DNA of 23,196 nucleotides from JAQVWU01 sp964628455. Lineage in GTDB: Bacteria > Bacillota > Clostridia > Oscillospirales > CAG-272. The stretch is taken from the NCBI GenBank assembly GCA_964628455.1, contig CAZVPD010000043.1:1-23196 (forward strand), read 5' to 3'. The notes under the pieces were generated by a model that saw nothing but the letters and a program-made list of their open reading frames with translations, was not told where the DNA came from and searched no databases. The translations under genes were made by a program, and so were the position numbers. Positions within the stretch are counted from its first letter, which is position 1. The number at the start of each line of letters is the position of its first letter. Positions 1 to 8,132 of the stretch are shown piece by piece.

Positions 1-1671
1 ATACCCGGCAAGGATATCTATATCGAAAAGGATTCCCTGATCAACGAGGAGATAGACAAGCTCCGCCACAGTGCGACTTCTTCTCTTTTTGAAAGGCGCG
101 ATGTCATCATCGTTTCATCCGTTTCATGTATTTTCAGCCTCGGGGATCCCGAAGAATATCAAAAGCTTATCATCTCGATCCGTCCGGGCATGACACTCGA
201 CCGCAATGAGCTCATCTCGAAACTGATATCGATCAGTTATGACCGGAATGACATAAATTTCGTCCGCGATAAATTCCGCGTCAGAGGCGATGTGGTTGAG
301 ATATATCCCCCGTCCTCCGATACGAAGGCGATCCGGGTCGAATTCTTCGGCGACGAAGTGGAGCGCATTTCCGAGATCAATGTCGTAACCGGCGAACTGG
401 TGCAGGACCTGCGCTATGTGTCGATATTTCCGGCTACGCATTACGCCATCACGGATGAAAAGCGTGAGGCTGCCCTGAATGTGATAGAAGAGGAAATGCT
501 TGAGCGGATCGAATATTTCAAATCCGTCAACAAACTCATCGAAGCGCAGCGCATCGAAGAGCGCACGCGTTACGACCTTGAAATGATGCGGGAAATCGGT
601 TACTGCTCGGGAGTCGAAAATTACTCCCGGGTGATGTCCGGCCGTGAACCCGGTTCGACTCCCTATACCCTTCTCGATTATTTTCCCGATGATTTTTTAC
701 TGTTTGTCGACGAATCGCATGTGACGCTTCCGCAGGTCAGGGGCATGAGCGGAGGCGATAAGGCGCGTAAGCGGAATCTGATCGAATACGGATTTCGCCT
801 TCCCTCGGCTTATGACAACCGTCCGCTTTACTGGCCTGAATTTGAAAAGAAGATAAATCAGGTCATATATGTTTCGGCAACTCCCGCCGAATACGAACGC
901 TCGCGCTCCGCTCAGGTTGTTGAGCAGATCATACGTCCTACGGGTCTTATCGATCCGGAAATCGAGGTCCGGCCGGTCAGCGGTCAGGTCGATGACCTTA
1001 TCGGGGAAATCCGCATTCGCGCGCAAAACAGCGAACGCGTGCTGGTCACGACACTCACCAAAAAGATGGCCGAAGACCTTACCGAATTTCTGGGTATGAA
1101 CCTGATCAAAGTGAAATATATACATCATAATGTCGATACTCTGGAACGTATAGAAATACTGCGTGACCTGCGTCTGGGCGCATTCGATGTTCTGGTCGGA
1201 ATAAATCTGCTCCGTGAAGGACTCGACCTTCCGGAAGTATCGCTGGTTGCCGTTCTCGATGCGGATAAAGAAGGCTTGTTCAGATCCGAGATCTCTCTTA
1301 TCCAGACGATCGGTCGTGCTGCCCGTAATGCGGGGGGGAAGGTGATCATGTATGCCGACACAATGACTCCTTCCATGAGGGCCGCCATAAACGAAACAAA
1401 CCGGCGGCGCGGGATACAGATCGAATATAACGAGGCAAACGGCATAACTCCCCAGACGATCATTAAAGCCGTGCGGGACCTGATCGAAATCACAAAGAAA
1501 GACGACAGCAAACCCCTTCCCAAACTGCCGCCCAAAGAAAAAATGGATGAGGAATCAAAGAAAAAGCTTATCGCTGAACTGACTGCGGAAATGAAAACCG
1601 CCGCCAAAGCGCTCGAGTTTGAACGCGCGGCTTATCTTCGCGACCAGATAGCAAAACTGACGCCGAGATAG
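1..1671 (+). CDS. uvrB: UvrABC excinuclease subunit B, 5' end cut by window edge
   Basis: UvrB is the damage-verifying helicase-like subunit of bacterial nucleotide excision repair; UvrA loads it on damaged DNA and it then recruits UvrC. Frame 1 is open from base 1, so the apparent ATG at 190 is internal. The visible 556 residues match UvrB collinearly: the DKLRHSAT segment, SVSCIFSLGDPEEY, YCSGVENYSR, the DEAD-like VDESHVT box (near base 708), YVSATP, VLVTTLTKKMAEDLTE, VGINLLREGLDLPEVSL and the motif VI region QTIGRAARN. The last ~40 residues form the UVR helical hairpin that contacts UvrC. About 110 N-terminal residues, including the Walker A loop, lie left of the window. The same-strand uvrA follows after an 85-base gap with no terminator visible, so the two are probably co-transcribed. 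Any SOS operator would be outside the window. Confidence 0.97.
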   Translation: MPGKDIYIEKDSLINEEIDKLRHSATSSLFERRDVIIVSSVSCIFSLGDPEEYQKLIISIRPGMTLDRNELISKLISISYDRNDINFVRDKFRVRGDVVEIYPPSSDTKAIRVEFFGDEVERISEINVVTGELVQDLRYVSIFPATHYAITDEKREAALNVIEEEMLERIEYFKSVNKLIEAQRIEERTRYDLEMMREIGYCSGVENYSRVMSGREPGSTPYTLLDYFPDDFLLFVDESHVTLPQVRGMSGGDKARKRNLIEYGFRLPSAYDNRPLYWPEFEKKINQVIYVSATPAEYERSRSAQVVEQIIRPTGLIDPEIEVRPVSGQVDDLIGEIRIRAQNSERVLVTTLTKKMAEDLTEFLGMNLIKVKYIHHNVDTLERIEILRDLRLGAFDVLVGINLLREGLDLPEVSLVAVLDADKEGLFRSEISLIQTIGRAARNAGGKVIMYADTMTPSMRAAINETNRRRGIQIEYNEANGITPQTIIKAVRDLIEITKKDDSKPLPKLPPKEKMDEESKKKLIAELTAEMKTAAKALEFERAAYLRDQIAKLTPR

Positions 1672-1756
1672 GAATTTTTTCGCGAAAGCCGGACTGATTT
1701 TTAATGATCTGCTTTTTCATACGGCGGAATTGAATTTACAAAACGGAGTAATGCAT

Positions 1757-4585
1757 ATGCCTTTACAATATCTGACCATAAAGGGCGCCCGCGTTCATAA
1801 TTTAAAGAACATCGACCTGACCATACCGCGTGACAAGTTTGTTGTTTTTACGGGGCTTTCCGGATCAGGCAAGTCTTCGCTCGCTTTTGACACGCTGTAT
1901 GCCGAAGGGCACCGGCGTTTCGTGGAGTCGCTGTCATCCTATGCCCGTCAGTTTCTGGGTCAGATGGATAAACCGGACGTTGATTCCATCGAAGGTCTTT
2001 CGCCTGCGATCTCCATCGACCAGAAGACAACTTCGAAAAATCCGCGTTCCACTGTCGGAACGGTAACCGAAATCTATGATTATCTCCGGCTTCTGTATGC
2101 CCGGGTGGGCATACCCCACTGTCCCGTCTGCGGCAGTGAAATCCGGCAGCAGACTACGGACCAGATCATCGCTCAAATCATGGACCTTCCTGTCCGCACC
2201 CGTTTTATGGTTCTGGCCCCTGTGGTCCGCGCCAAAAAGGGTATGCACGAAAAAATTTTTGAAGATGCGAAAAAAAGCGGTTATGTACGGGTACGCGCCG
2301 ACGGCAGCCTGTATGACCTGAGCGAAAAAATCGAACTGGACAAAAACAAGAAGCATAATGTCGAAATTGTCGTGGACCGTCTGGTGATGAAAGCGGATAT
2401 CAGGAACAGGCTGGGCGATTCGGTGGAAAACGCGCTGGCTCTGGCGGAAGGCAATCTGATCATACAGATCATAACGGAAGACGGCAACGGAGAGTCCCTG
2501 GCTTTTTCGCAGAATTACGCGTGCGAGGAGCATGGCATCAGCATCGGCGAACTTGCCCCGCGTATGTTTTCCTTTAACAATCCCTTCGGCGCATGTCCCG
2601 AATGCGCGGGTCTGGGCGAACGGAACCAGGTTTCTTTTGAAAAGGTATTCAATACAAAACTTTCCTTGCGTGCGGGTGCGATCCGCGTCAACGGCTTCAA
2701 ATCGATCGATGACGACACCTGGCTCGGACCTTTATTTGAAGCGATCGGTAAAAAATACGGATTTACACTCGATACGCCTCTTTCGGGTATGACAGGCGAA
2801 GCACTTGAAATTATAAAATACGGCTCCCGCGGAGAGAAATTCTCTGTTCTTCGCCGTCATTACAATCCGGATGCGCCGCGGTCGATGGTCGCTTTCGAGG
2901 GCGTCCTCAATATGATCCAGGCCCGCTATAACCAGACTCATGACGAATATTACGAGGAATTTATCCAGTCGGTGTCCTGTCCGAATTGCTCCGGGACACG
3001 TCTGAAGCCCGAAACGCTGGCCGTCACCGTCGGAAGTCTGAATATCGCTCAGTTCTGCGCGCAGCCGGTAACGGCAGCGCTGGAATTTACCGACAGTCTC
3101 CGGTTCAGCGAAACCGAATTTCAAATCGCACGGGAAATCATCAAGGAGATCAGGTCGAGGCTCGGATTCCTTTCCAGTGTCGGACTCGAATATCTGACTC
3201 TCGCGCGCCGTGCCGGAACCCTTTCGGGGGGTGAAGCGCAGCGTATCCGTCTCGCGACCCAGATAGGATCCTCGCTGATGGGCGTTCTGTATATCCTTGA
3301 CGAACCGTCGATCGGACTTCATCAGCGCGACAATCATAAGCTGATTGAAACGCTCAAGAAACTTCGCAACGTGGGCAACAGTCTGATTGTGGTCGAACAC
3401 GATGAAGAAACCATGGAGGAATCGGATTATATAGTCGATATCGGACCCGGTGCCGGCATACACGGAGGTTATATCGTCGCTCAGGGCACGCCCGACGAAA
3501 TCAAAGCCAATACCGCATCGATAACCGGCGATTATCTGTCGGGACGGCGAAAGATTCCTGTTCCGGCAGTCCGGCGCGACCATAAAGGCAGATATCTGAA
3601 GGTCTATAATGCGCGCGAAAACAACCTTAAGGGAATCGACGTGTCGATCCCTCTGGGAATATTTGTCTGCGTTACGGGCGTTTCGGGCTCCGGCAAATCG
3701 TCCCTGATCAATTCCATCGTATACAATATGCTTGCGCGCGAACTCAACGGCGCGTATACCTTCCCGGGAAAACACGACCGTATCGAGGGTGTTGAATATC
3801 TCGACAAAGTCATCGCCATCGACCAGAGCCCGATCGGCAGGACTCCCCGTTCCAATCCCGCCACATATACGGGACTATTTACGGATATCCGTGAACTGTA
3901 TGCCTCTACCCCGGACGCGAAAATACGCGGATTCAAACAAAACCGTTTTTCTTTCAACCTAAAAGGCGGGCGATGCGAGGCCTGTGAGGGGGACGGCGTC
4001 AAACGGATCGAAATGCACTTCCTTCCCGACGTTTATGTCACCTGTGACGTCTGCCGCGGAAGACGTTACAACCATGATACCCTTGAAGTCAAATACAGGG
4101 GTAAAAATATATACGAAGTGCTTGATATGACGGTTGAGGAAGGGCTGAATTTCTTCTCGGCGATTCCGAGGCTGTATAACCGCCTTAAAACTCTGTTTGA
4201 CGTGGGACTCGGTTACGTGAAGATCGGACAGTCTTCCACCACCCTTTCGGGCGGCGAAGCGCAGAGGGTCAAACTCGCCGCCGAACTGTCAAAACGCAGC
4301 ACGGGCAGGACTTTCTATATCCTCGACGAGCCGACCACGGGTCTTCATACGGCGGATGTCGAAAAACTGATCGAAGTGCTGCAGCGTCTTGTCGAAGGCG
4401 GCAACACGGTCCTTGTCATCGAGCATAACCTTGATATGATCAAGACAGCCGACTATATCATCGATCTCGGTCCGGAAGGCGGAGACGCAGGAGGAGAGGT
4501 CGTCGCACTCGGGACTCCCGAAGAAATTGCCGAAAATCCGAAATCCTACACGGGATACTATCTTAAAAACATTCTGACGAAATAG
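1757..4585 (+). CDS. uvrA: UvrABC excinuclease subunit A
   Basis: UvrA is the ABC-type ATPase dimer that finds bulky DNA lesions and loads UvrB. The 942-residue product has the normal family length (E. coli is about 940). Visible parts are Walker A1 GLSGSGKS (residues 33-40), zinc-finger CxxC pairs CPVC, CPEC and CPNC, the first ABC signature LSGGEAQRIRLA with ILDEPSIGLH, Walker A2 GVSGSGKSSLI, the C-terminal zinc module CEAC...CDVC, and the second signature LSGGEAQRVKLA with ILDEPTTGLH. The frame extends up to a TTG at 1730 and has an ATG at 1751, but the ATG at 1757 lies 8 bases after GGAG (1745-1748). The 1751 ATG is only 2 bases from it, so 1757 is preferred. The gene probably forms an operon with uvrB and is closed by a clear terminator. 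Confidence 0.97.
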   Translation: MPLQYLTIKGARVHNLKNIDLTIPRDKFVVFTGLSGSGKSSLAFDTLYAEGHRRFVESLSSYARQFLGQMDKPDVDSIEGLSPAISIDQKTTSKNPRSTVGTVTEIYDYLRLLYARVGIPHCPVCGSEIRQQTTDQIIAQIMDLPVRTRFMVLAPVVRAKKGMHEKIFEDAKKSGYVRVRADGSLYDLSEKIELDKNKKHNVEIVVDRLVMKADIRNRLGDSVENALALAEGNLIIQIITEDGNGESLAFSQNYACEEHGISIGELAPRMFSFNNPFGACPECAGLGERNQVSFEKVFNTKLSLRAGAIRVNGFKSIDDDTWLGPLFEAIGKKYGFTLDTPLSGMTGEALEIIKYGSRGEKFSVLRRHYNPDAPRSMVAFEGVLNMIQARYNQTHDEYYEEFIQSVSCPNCSGTRLKPETLAVTVGSLNIAQFCAQPVTAALEFTDSLRFSETEFQIAREIIKEIRSRLGFLSSVGLEYLTLARRAGTLSGGEAQRIRLATQIGSSLMGVLYILDEPSIGLHQRDNHKLIETLKKLRNVGNSLIVVEHDEETMEESDYIVDIGPGAGIHGGYIVAQGTPDEIKANTASITGDYLSGRRKIPVPAVRRDHKGRYLKVYNARENNLKGIDVSIPLGIFVCVTGVSGSGKSSLINSIVYNMLARELNGAYTFPGKHDRIEGVEYLDKVIAIDQSPIGRTPRSNPATYTGLFTDIRELYASTPDAKIRGFKQNRFSFNLKGGRCEACEGDGVKRIEMHFLPDVYVTCDVCRGRRYNHDTLEVKYRGKNIYEVLDMTVEEGLNFFSAIPRLYNRLKTLFDVGLGYVKIGQSSTTLSGGEAQRVKLAAELSKRSTGRTFYILDEPTTGLHTADVEKLIEVLQRLVEGGNTVLVIEHNLDMIKTADYIIDLGPEGGDAGGEVVALGTPEEIAENPKSYTGYYLKNILTK

Positions 4586-4588
4586 TAT

Positions 4589-4634
4589 AAAAACCTTACG
4601 TTATAATTTTTCATATCGTAAGGTTTTTATTTTA
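4589..4634 (+). terminator. intrinsic terminator after uvrA
   Basis: Inverted repeat of 12 bases: AAAAACCTTACG (4589-4600) pairs with CGTAAGGTTTTT (4617-4628) around a 16-base AT-rich loop, and the T tract continues to about 4634. It starts 3 bases after the uvrA stop codon. The A tract on the left side means it could also work on the minus strand. Confidence 0.9.
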
Positions 4635-4702
4635 AATTCAAACTTCTTGTTTTGTTTGATTTATAAAAAGATAAAAACGGAAAAGAATATATAATAACCA
4701 TG

Positions 4703-4711
4703 TGCTATACT
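4703..4711 (+). promoter_or_regulatory. possible extended -10 promoter of the AraC-GNAT gene
   Basis: TGCTATACT matches the extended -10 pattern TGnTATAAT, 41 bases before the TTG start at 4753. A second TATAAT lies at 4690-4695. Neither has a convincing -35 box at 17 bases, so the assignment is tentative. Confidence 0.35.
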
Positions 4712-4752
4712 ATAAATGCAGCTGCAGGATAAAGCATCATGGGGGTGAGATA

Positions 4753-5688
4753 TTGACGGCAGTTTACGAACAAATAATCAAATATATTGAAACACACATC
4801 AGGGACGTGATCAGCCTTGATGACATAGCAAAAACAACATGTTATTCGCTGTCTCATATATATAAAATATTCAGGATATACTCCCCCTTTTCAATAAAGG
4901 AGTATATCCGCATCAGAAAACTGTATACTGCCGCAAGCGAATTATATTCGGGACGAAAAATATACGACATAGCTCTTGATTACGGTTATGAAACGCCGGC
5001 CGGTTTTTACAAAGCATTTCAAAATGTTTTCGGATGCTCGCCAAGCCGTTATAAGAATAACTTAATGAAAGAAGGTATTGACATGACAATTGAGAACATT
5101 CAAAACATTGCAGAATTAAACGATGTTTTGGAATTCGCCAATTTGATCTATGACAAACCATACATAGATTTCGAAGGTGATCATCATTATTCCCGTAATT
5201 TCTGGAAAAAGCAGGCGGATAAAAATCCCGGATTGCTGTTATACGCGAAAGACAGGGATAAAATATGCGGTATTCTTTTAGGATTTTCAGATGACGGAAA
5301 ATTTGTGACCGTCGGCGGTGACGGGACAACGGGAGAATATAAAAACAAAGGCATTCATGAAGCTCTTTTTGTGGAAATAGAAAAAAGAGCAAAAACATTC
5401 GGTTATCAGGGAATTTGCCTGGGAATAGGCGAAGGTGAGGAAGAATTTTACGCCAAACTTGGTTATATAGGCAAAACACTGATTCAATCTGAAAAACATA
5501 ACATAGATACGCTGCAAAAATTCAATGAGCAGCATAAGAATTATGAGGTGACCGGTGCAGGCGTCTATGAGGGATATATAAACCAGCTCTGGATAAATGC
5601 TTCGCTTTTGGACAAGGAACTGAAGAAAAATTATGAAAACAAACTCGGAGATTGCCGGATACAAGTGATTGTAAGTAAAAACATCTGA
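4753..5688 (+). CDS. AraC-family helix-turn-helix protein fused to a GNAT acetyltransferase domain
   Basis: The 311-residue product joins two domains. Residues ~1-105 are an AraC/XylS DNA-binding region with both helix-turn-helices: SLDDIAKTTCYSLSHIYKIF, then IYDIALDYGYETPAGFYKAF ending in the typical GCSPSRYK. Residues ~112-311 resemble a GNAT N-acetyltransferase, with the core strand KICGILLGF, VGGDGTTGEYKNKGIHEALF as a probable acetyl-CoA loop, and EEFYAKLGYI as the usual late motif. The start is taken as TTG 4753 because GGGGGTGAG (4741-4749) sits just before it; the frame extends back to GTG 4702 but without a ribosome site. An in-frame ATG at 5083, 7 bases after GAAGG, lies exactly at the domain boundary. 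No effector is visible; regulation coupled to acetylation of a small molecule is an inference. It is a single-gene unit ending in a terminator, in an AT-rich region. Confidence 0.85.
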   Translation: MTAVYEQIIKYIETHIRDVISLDDIAKTTCYSLSHIYKIFRIYSPFSIKEYIRIRKLYTAASELYSGRKIYDIALDYGYETPAGFYKAFQNVFGCSPSRYKNNLMKEGIDMTIENIQNIAELNDVLEFANLIYDKPYIDFEGDHHYSRNFWKKQADKNPGLLLYAKDRDKICGILLGFSDDGKFVTVGGDGTTGEYKNKGIHEALFVEIEKRAKTFGYQGICLGIGEGEEEFYAKLGYIGKTLIQSEKHNIDTLQKFNEQHKNYEVTGAGVYEGYINQLWINASLLDKELKKNYENKLGDCRIQVIVSKNI

Positions 5689-5708
5689 GATATAATAAAG
5701 ATAAAATG

Positions 5709-5746
5709 AAAGCAAAGTCTGCATAATATTGACTTTGCTTTTTTTA
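5709..5746 (+). terminator. intrinsic terminator after the AraC-GNAT gene
   Basis: AAAGCAAAGTC (5709-5719) pairs perfectly with GACTTTGCTTT (5731-5741) around an 11-base loop, followed by a T tract to about 5746. It begins 20 bases after the stop codon. Confidence 0.9.
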
Positions 5747-5779
5747 TGTAAACAACATTAAAGACCATATATGTAATGT

Positions 5780-5799
5780 TCCGCTTGTGCGGAGTTTTT
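5780..5799 (+). terminator. small GC-rich hairpin with T run
   Basis: TCCGC and GCGGA form a 5-bp stem with a TTGT loop, followed by GTTTTT. It lies between the AraC-GNAT terminator and the next gene. It could be a second weak terminator or the remnant of a lost transcription unit. The stem is short, so confidence is low. Confidence 0.35.
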
Positions 5800-5853
5800 A
5801 AATTTTATAAATAAACAGGAATAGTAATTTTTGCCTTTAAATTTAATGAAGAG

Positions 5854-5882
5854 TTGTATTATTTCTCGATATATGATATTAT
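5854..5882 (+). promoter_or_regulatory. candidate sigma-A promoter for the zinc-finger membrane protein
   Basis: TTGTAT (5854-5859) and TATTAT (5877-5882) are separated by 17 bases. Transcription would start near 5890 and give a leader of about 125 bases before the ATG at 6014. The region is very AT-rich, so chance matches are likely. The rest of the 325-base gap 5689-6013 holds only the two hairpins described and no supported gene. Confidence 0.4.
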
Positions 5883-6013
5883 TACAAATAAACAATATTT
5901 TCTATATTTTAATTTCAAAGCGGTGCTGTATCCATATCCTGAAAAAACCTGCGATTCAGTTCAAAGAATTTGTTTTTAAGCTATGTTCAATTAAAAATAA
6001 AAGGAGTATTATC

Positions 6014-6655
6014 ATGCGGATTTCATGTAATACAATGGATGATTTGCTTCCGCTGTATGTAAAAGTTTTATGCAGTGAAGAAAGTCGGATGATCGTTGAT
6101 GAGCATTTGGAAAAATGCCCGGATTGCAGAAAAAAATCAGAAATAATGAAGAATAACTATATTAAAAATGATATGACGGAAAACAGTTCAGCATTGAATA
6201 CAAAATTTGATCATATTAAATCAAGTCTGTTTTGTATTGTGTTTTATATATTTTTAATACTTGCTTTGATGATTTGCCGATATTTTGAGAAAAGAGCTTT
6301 TCAAACATATAATGTAAGATATGGATATTATTCGATAGCCGTTATTATGCTGGCTTTCTGCATTTTAGGTATCTTTGTTGCGTATTATGGCAGGCACCTG
6401 AAAACACAGGTGAAAATAAATGTAACAGAATTTATAATTTTCGGAACACCTTTTATCCTTATGTGTTTGATTACTTTTTATCCTTTCTTCAGTTTTGATA
6501 TTTTAGGTTTCGGAGTTTATGAATTTATAAATAACTATGCAAAGGAATTATGGATTGCCGGCAGTGTTTTATTCGGTTGTGATATATATGTATTCATAAC
6601 ATCCCGGATGTCTCTGCTTTCTATGAAAAAGAAGCAAAAAGTTGCGGAAGCATAA
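6014..6655 (+). CDS. putative anti-sigma-like zinc-finger membrane protein
   Basis: The 213-residue product begins with a zf-HC2/ZAS-type anti-sigma domain: MDDLLPLYVKVLCSEES, then HLEKCPDC (H31, C35, C38 of the H-x3-C-x2-C signature). It continues with about four hydrophobic spans near residues 70-90, 105-125, 139-160 and 178-197, and a basic tail. In known systems such proteins hold an ECF sigma factor at the membrane until a signal arrives. Start choice: the frame is open from 5831, but AAGGAG (6001-6006) lies 7 bases before the ATG at 6014 and the ZAS domain starts there, so 6014 is used. No sigma factor gene is adjacent on either side, so the partner is either elsewhere or lost. The role as an anti-sigma factor is inferred from the domain only. 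Confidence 0.8.
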   Translation: MRISCNTMDDLLPLYVKVLCSEESRMIVDEHLEKCPDCRKKSEIMKNNYIKNDMTENSSALNTKFDHIKSSLFCIVFYIFLILALMICRYFEKRAFQTYNVRYGYYSIAVIMLAFCILGIFVAYYGRHLKTQVKINVTEFIIFGTPFILMCLITFYPFFSFDILGFGVYEFINNYAKELWIAGSVLFGCDIYVFITSRMSLLSMKKKQKVAEA

Positions 6656-6701
6656 TTTTAAAGAGTCCGAAGATATAAATTTACTTTCCCGCGTCGGACG
6701 C

Positions 6702-6745
6702 ATGCTGCGGTATGTATCATTTATTTATCTGCCGCAGCATTTTTT
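6702..6745 (+). terminator. intrinsic terminator after the zinc-finger membrane gene, overlapping the SEC-C gene end
   Basis: ATGCTGCGG (6702-6710) pairs with CCGCAGCAT (6732-6740) around a 21-base loop, followed by TTTTT (6741-6745). The right arm lies inside the convergent minus-strand gene, where it codes for the last residues of the SEC-C motif. A second weaker stem, GTCCGA (6665-6670) with TCGGAC (6694-6699), sits just before it. Confidence 0.8.
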
Positions 6746-7918
6746 ATATTTTAATCCGCTGCCGCACGGACAGCGATCATTGCGCCCGATTTTTATCTGT
6801 TTTTTTGAATCAGCCGTTAAAACAGGGGCAGACTCATTCTTTTCCTCCAAATGCAGATCAAGGGGCGTATTGCCCTTTAATCCGTATTGCCGTGTATTGT
6901 TATATAGTTCCGTTATTATAGAAAACAACTGCCGTTCGATATGATTCGGTGAAAAATCAAATTCAGTCTTTAAATATTGAATTAATTCCGATATTTTTGC
7001 ACCCGTTTTGATTTTTTTTACCAGCTGTCTGCTGATTGTATTGATTTCTTCATTTTCAATATCGTAGGTTTTTGAAATATATCCGACAAAGTGATTCATC
7101 GCGGGAAGTTCTTCTTTATAATCCTGCCTGCCCGCTTCCAAAAACTGATCTTTCGTGAACGGGTAAAAAGGGATGTCCGCTCTCATATCCTGTTCGTCGG
7201 TTATCTGCTTAATACTGTCGATACTCCGGTCATAATATCCGTAAGCCGAATAATCGATTCTGTCATAATAATCGGTCGATGCATTGATTACATCGATAAA
7301 TTCGAGAGCATCTGTTTCCTGTCCGGTCAGACGTTCGATATTTTTTATAATCGGCCATGTATCCATCACTCCGTAATAAAAGAGCATACCGTATGTGAGC
7401 TGTATCCACCCGGTATTGCGGCTTGCTTTCTTTTCAAGTGCCTTAAGGTCAGAGCGGCTGATAGCGTTCAGCGATTCGGAGGGTATTGTCAGCAGTTTTT
7501 GACGGTCGTAAAACACCGGAAAAATAATTCCGTTATTTCTGAACCATTCCAGTTCCCGGGACGGAATGTCTTTGCAAGGCATAACACCCGCATTTTTAAT
7601 CATCTCGGTTATTATGTTATACCTTTTATTATCACATCTGTTCAGTGACCGCTCAAGCGACCCCGGTATCAGCAAAACAAGCGCCGACGCCAATTCCGCT
7701 TTATTCATAGCACTCATACGCGGCAAATCAAGAGTTTTGCGTATCGAAGTCATTTCATCTTTCGTCAGACTGCCGACAACATCCGAAAGTCCGGAAAATT
7801 TATTTATTTCTTTCCACAGACTTCTTTCTCTGTCTGCATTCAGTTTGCTTAAAAAGTCATTTGTTTCCGGATAAAATAATTTAAAGAAATCATTTTCGTC
7901 ATATGCATTATTCTTCAT
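6725..7918 (-). CDS. SEC-C motif protein of unknown function
   Basis: The 397-residue product ends in a textbook SEC-C metal-binding motif, GRNDRCPCGSGLKYKKCCGR, with C383, C385, C394 and C395. This zinc motif is best known from the SecA C-terminus, where it binds SecB and ribosomes, but it also caps many otherwise unrelated proteins. The first ~360 residues are not recognised; a stretch near residues 50-80 with KAELASALVLLI looks like a short SAP- or Rho-N-like helical element, which is only an impression. There is no signal peptide and no membrane span, so it is probably cytoplasmic. Start: the frame extends to TTG 7945, but neither start has a strong ribosome site; ATG 7918 is chosen, with GGGAAAG 14 bases upstream as a weak candidate. 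A good promoter lies upstream. It is a single-gene unit, convergent with the zinc-finger membrane gene. Confidence 0.85.
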   Translation of the reverse strand: MKNNAYDENDFFKLFYPETNDFLSKLNADRERSLWKEINKFSGLSDVVGSLTKDEMTSIRKTLDLPRMSAMNKAELASALVLLIPGSLERSLNRCDNKRYNIITEMIKNAGVMPCKDIPSRELEWFRNNGIIFPVFYDRQKLLTIPSESLNAISRSDLKALEKKASRNTGWIQLTYGMLFYYGVMDTWPIIKNIERLTGQETDALEFIDVINASTDYYDRIDYSAYGYYDRSIDSIKQITDEQDMRADIPFYPFTKDQFLEAGRQDYKEELPAMNHFVGYISKTYDIENEEINTISRQLVKKIKTGAKISELIQYLKTEFDFSPNHIERQLFSIITELYNNTRQYGLKGNTPLDLHLEEKNESAPVLTADSKKQIKIGRNDRCPCGSGLKYKKCCGR

Positions 7919-7960
7919 ATAAATCAGTCTTTCCCGCTTTTTCAATAAGATCGTATAATT

Positions 7961-7989
7961 ATTATATCTTATAAAAGCAAAAAGTTCAA
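7961..7989 (-). promoter_or_regulatory. sigma-A promoter of the SEC-C gene
   Basis: Read on the minus strand, TTGAAC (7989-7984) and TATAAT (7966-7961) are separated by exactly 17 bases. The -10 box ends 42 bases before the ATG at 7918. Confidence 0.7.
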
Positions 7990-8051
7990 CAAAAAAGCTT
8001 GTAAAAGGTCATTTTTTATATTATATTCTGACGCCTGTTATAACATAAACA

Positions 8052-8080
8052 TTGCTTTTATTAAATATGAATGATACAAT
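8052..8080 (+). promoter_or_regulatory. sigma-A promoter of the UroD-like gene
   Basis: TTGCTT (8052-8057) and TACAAT (8075-8080) are separated by 17 bases, and the start codon follows 52 bases after the -10 box. Together with the SEC-C promoter this fills the divergent 214-base gap 7919-8132, where nothing else is seen. Confidence 0.65.
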
Positions 8081-8132
8081 AATAACCAAAAAACCGCAGC
8101 GCAATATTTCGGAAAGAAACGGAGTCGTGTGA

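Noticed and set aside
1730..1756. Earlier TTG and ATG starts for uvrA
   Set aside because: The GGAG site is 2 bases from the 1751 ATG and after the 1730 TTG, while it is 8 bases from the 1757 ATG.
2732..3775. Long open frame on the minus strand within uvrA
   Set aside because: It lies antisense to a fully conserved uvrA; no family likeness or ribosome site is visible.
5831..6013. Longer N-terminal extension of the zinc-finger membrane protein
   Set aside because: The added residues have no domain, and a strong ribosome site sits before the ATG at 6014, where the zinc-finger domain starts.
6642..6944. 100-residue plus-strand frame after the membrane protein
   Set aside because: It runs through the terminator and into the antisense of the SEC-C gene.
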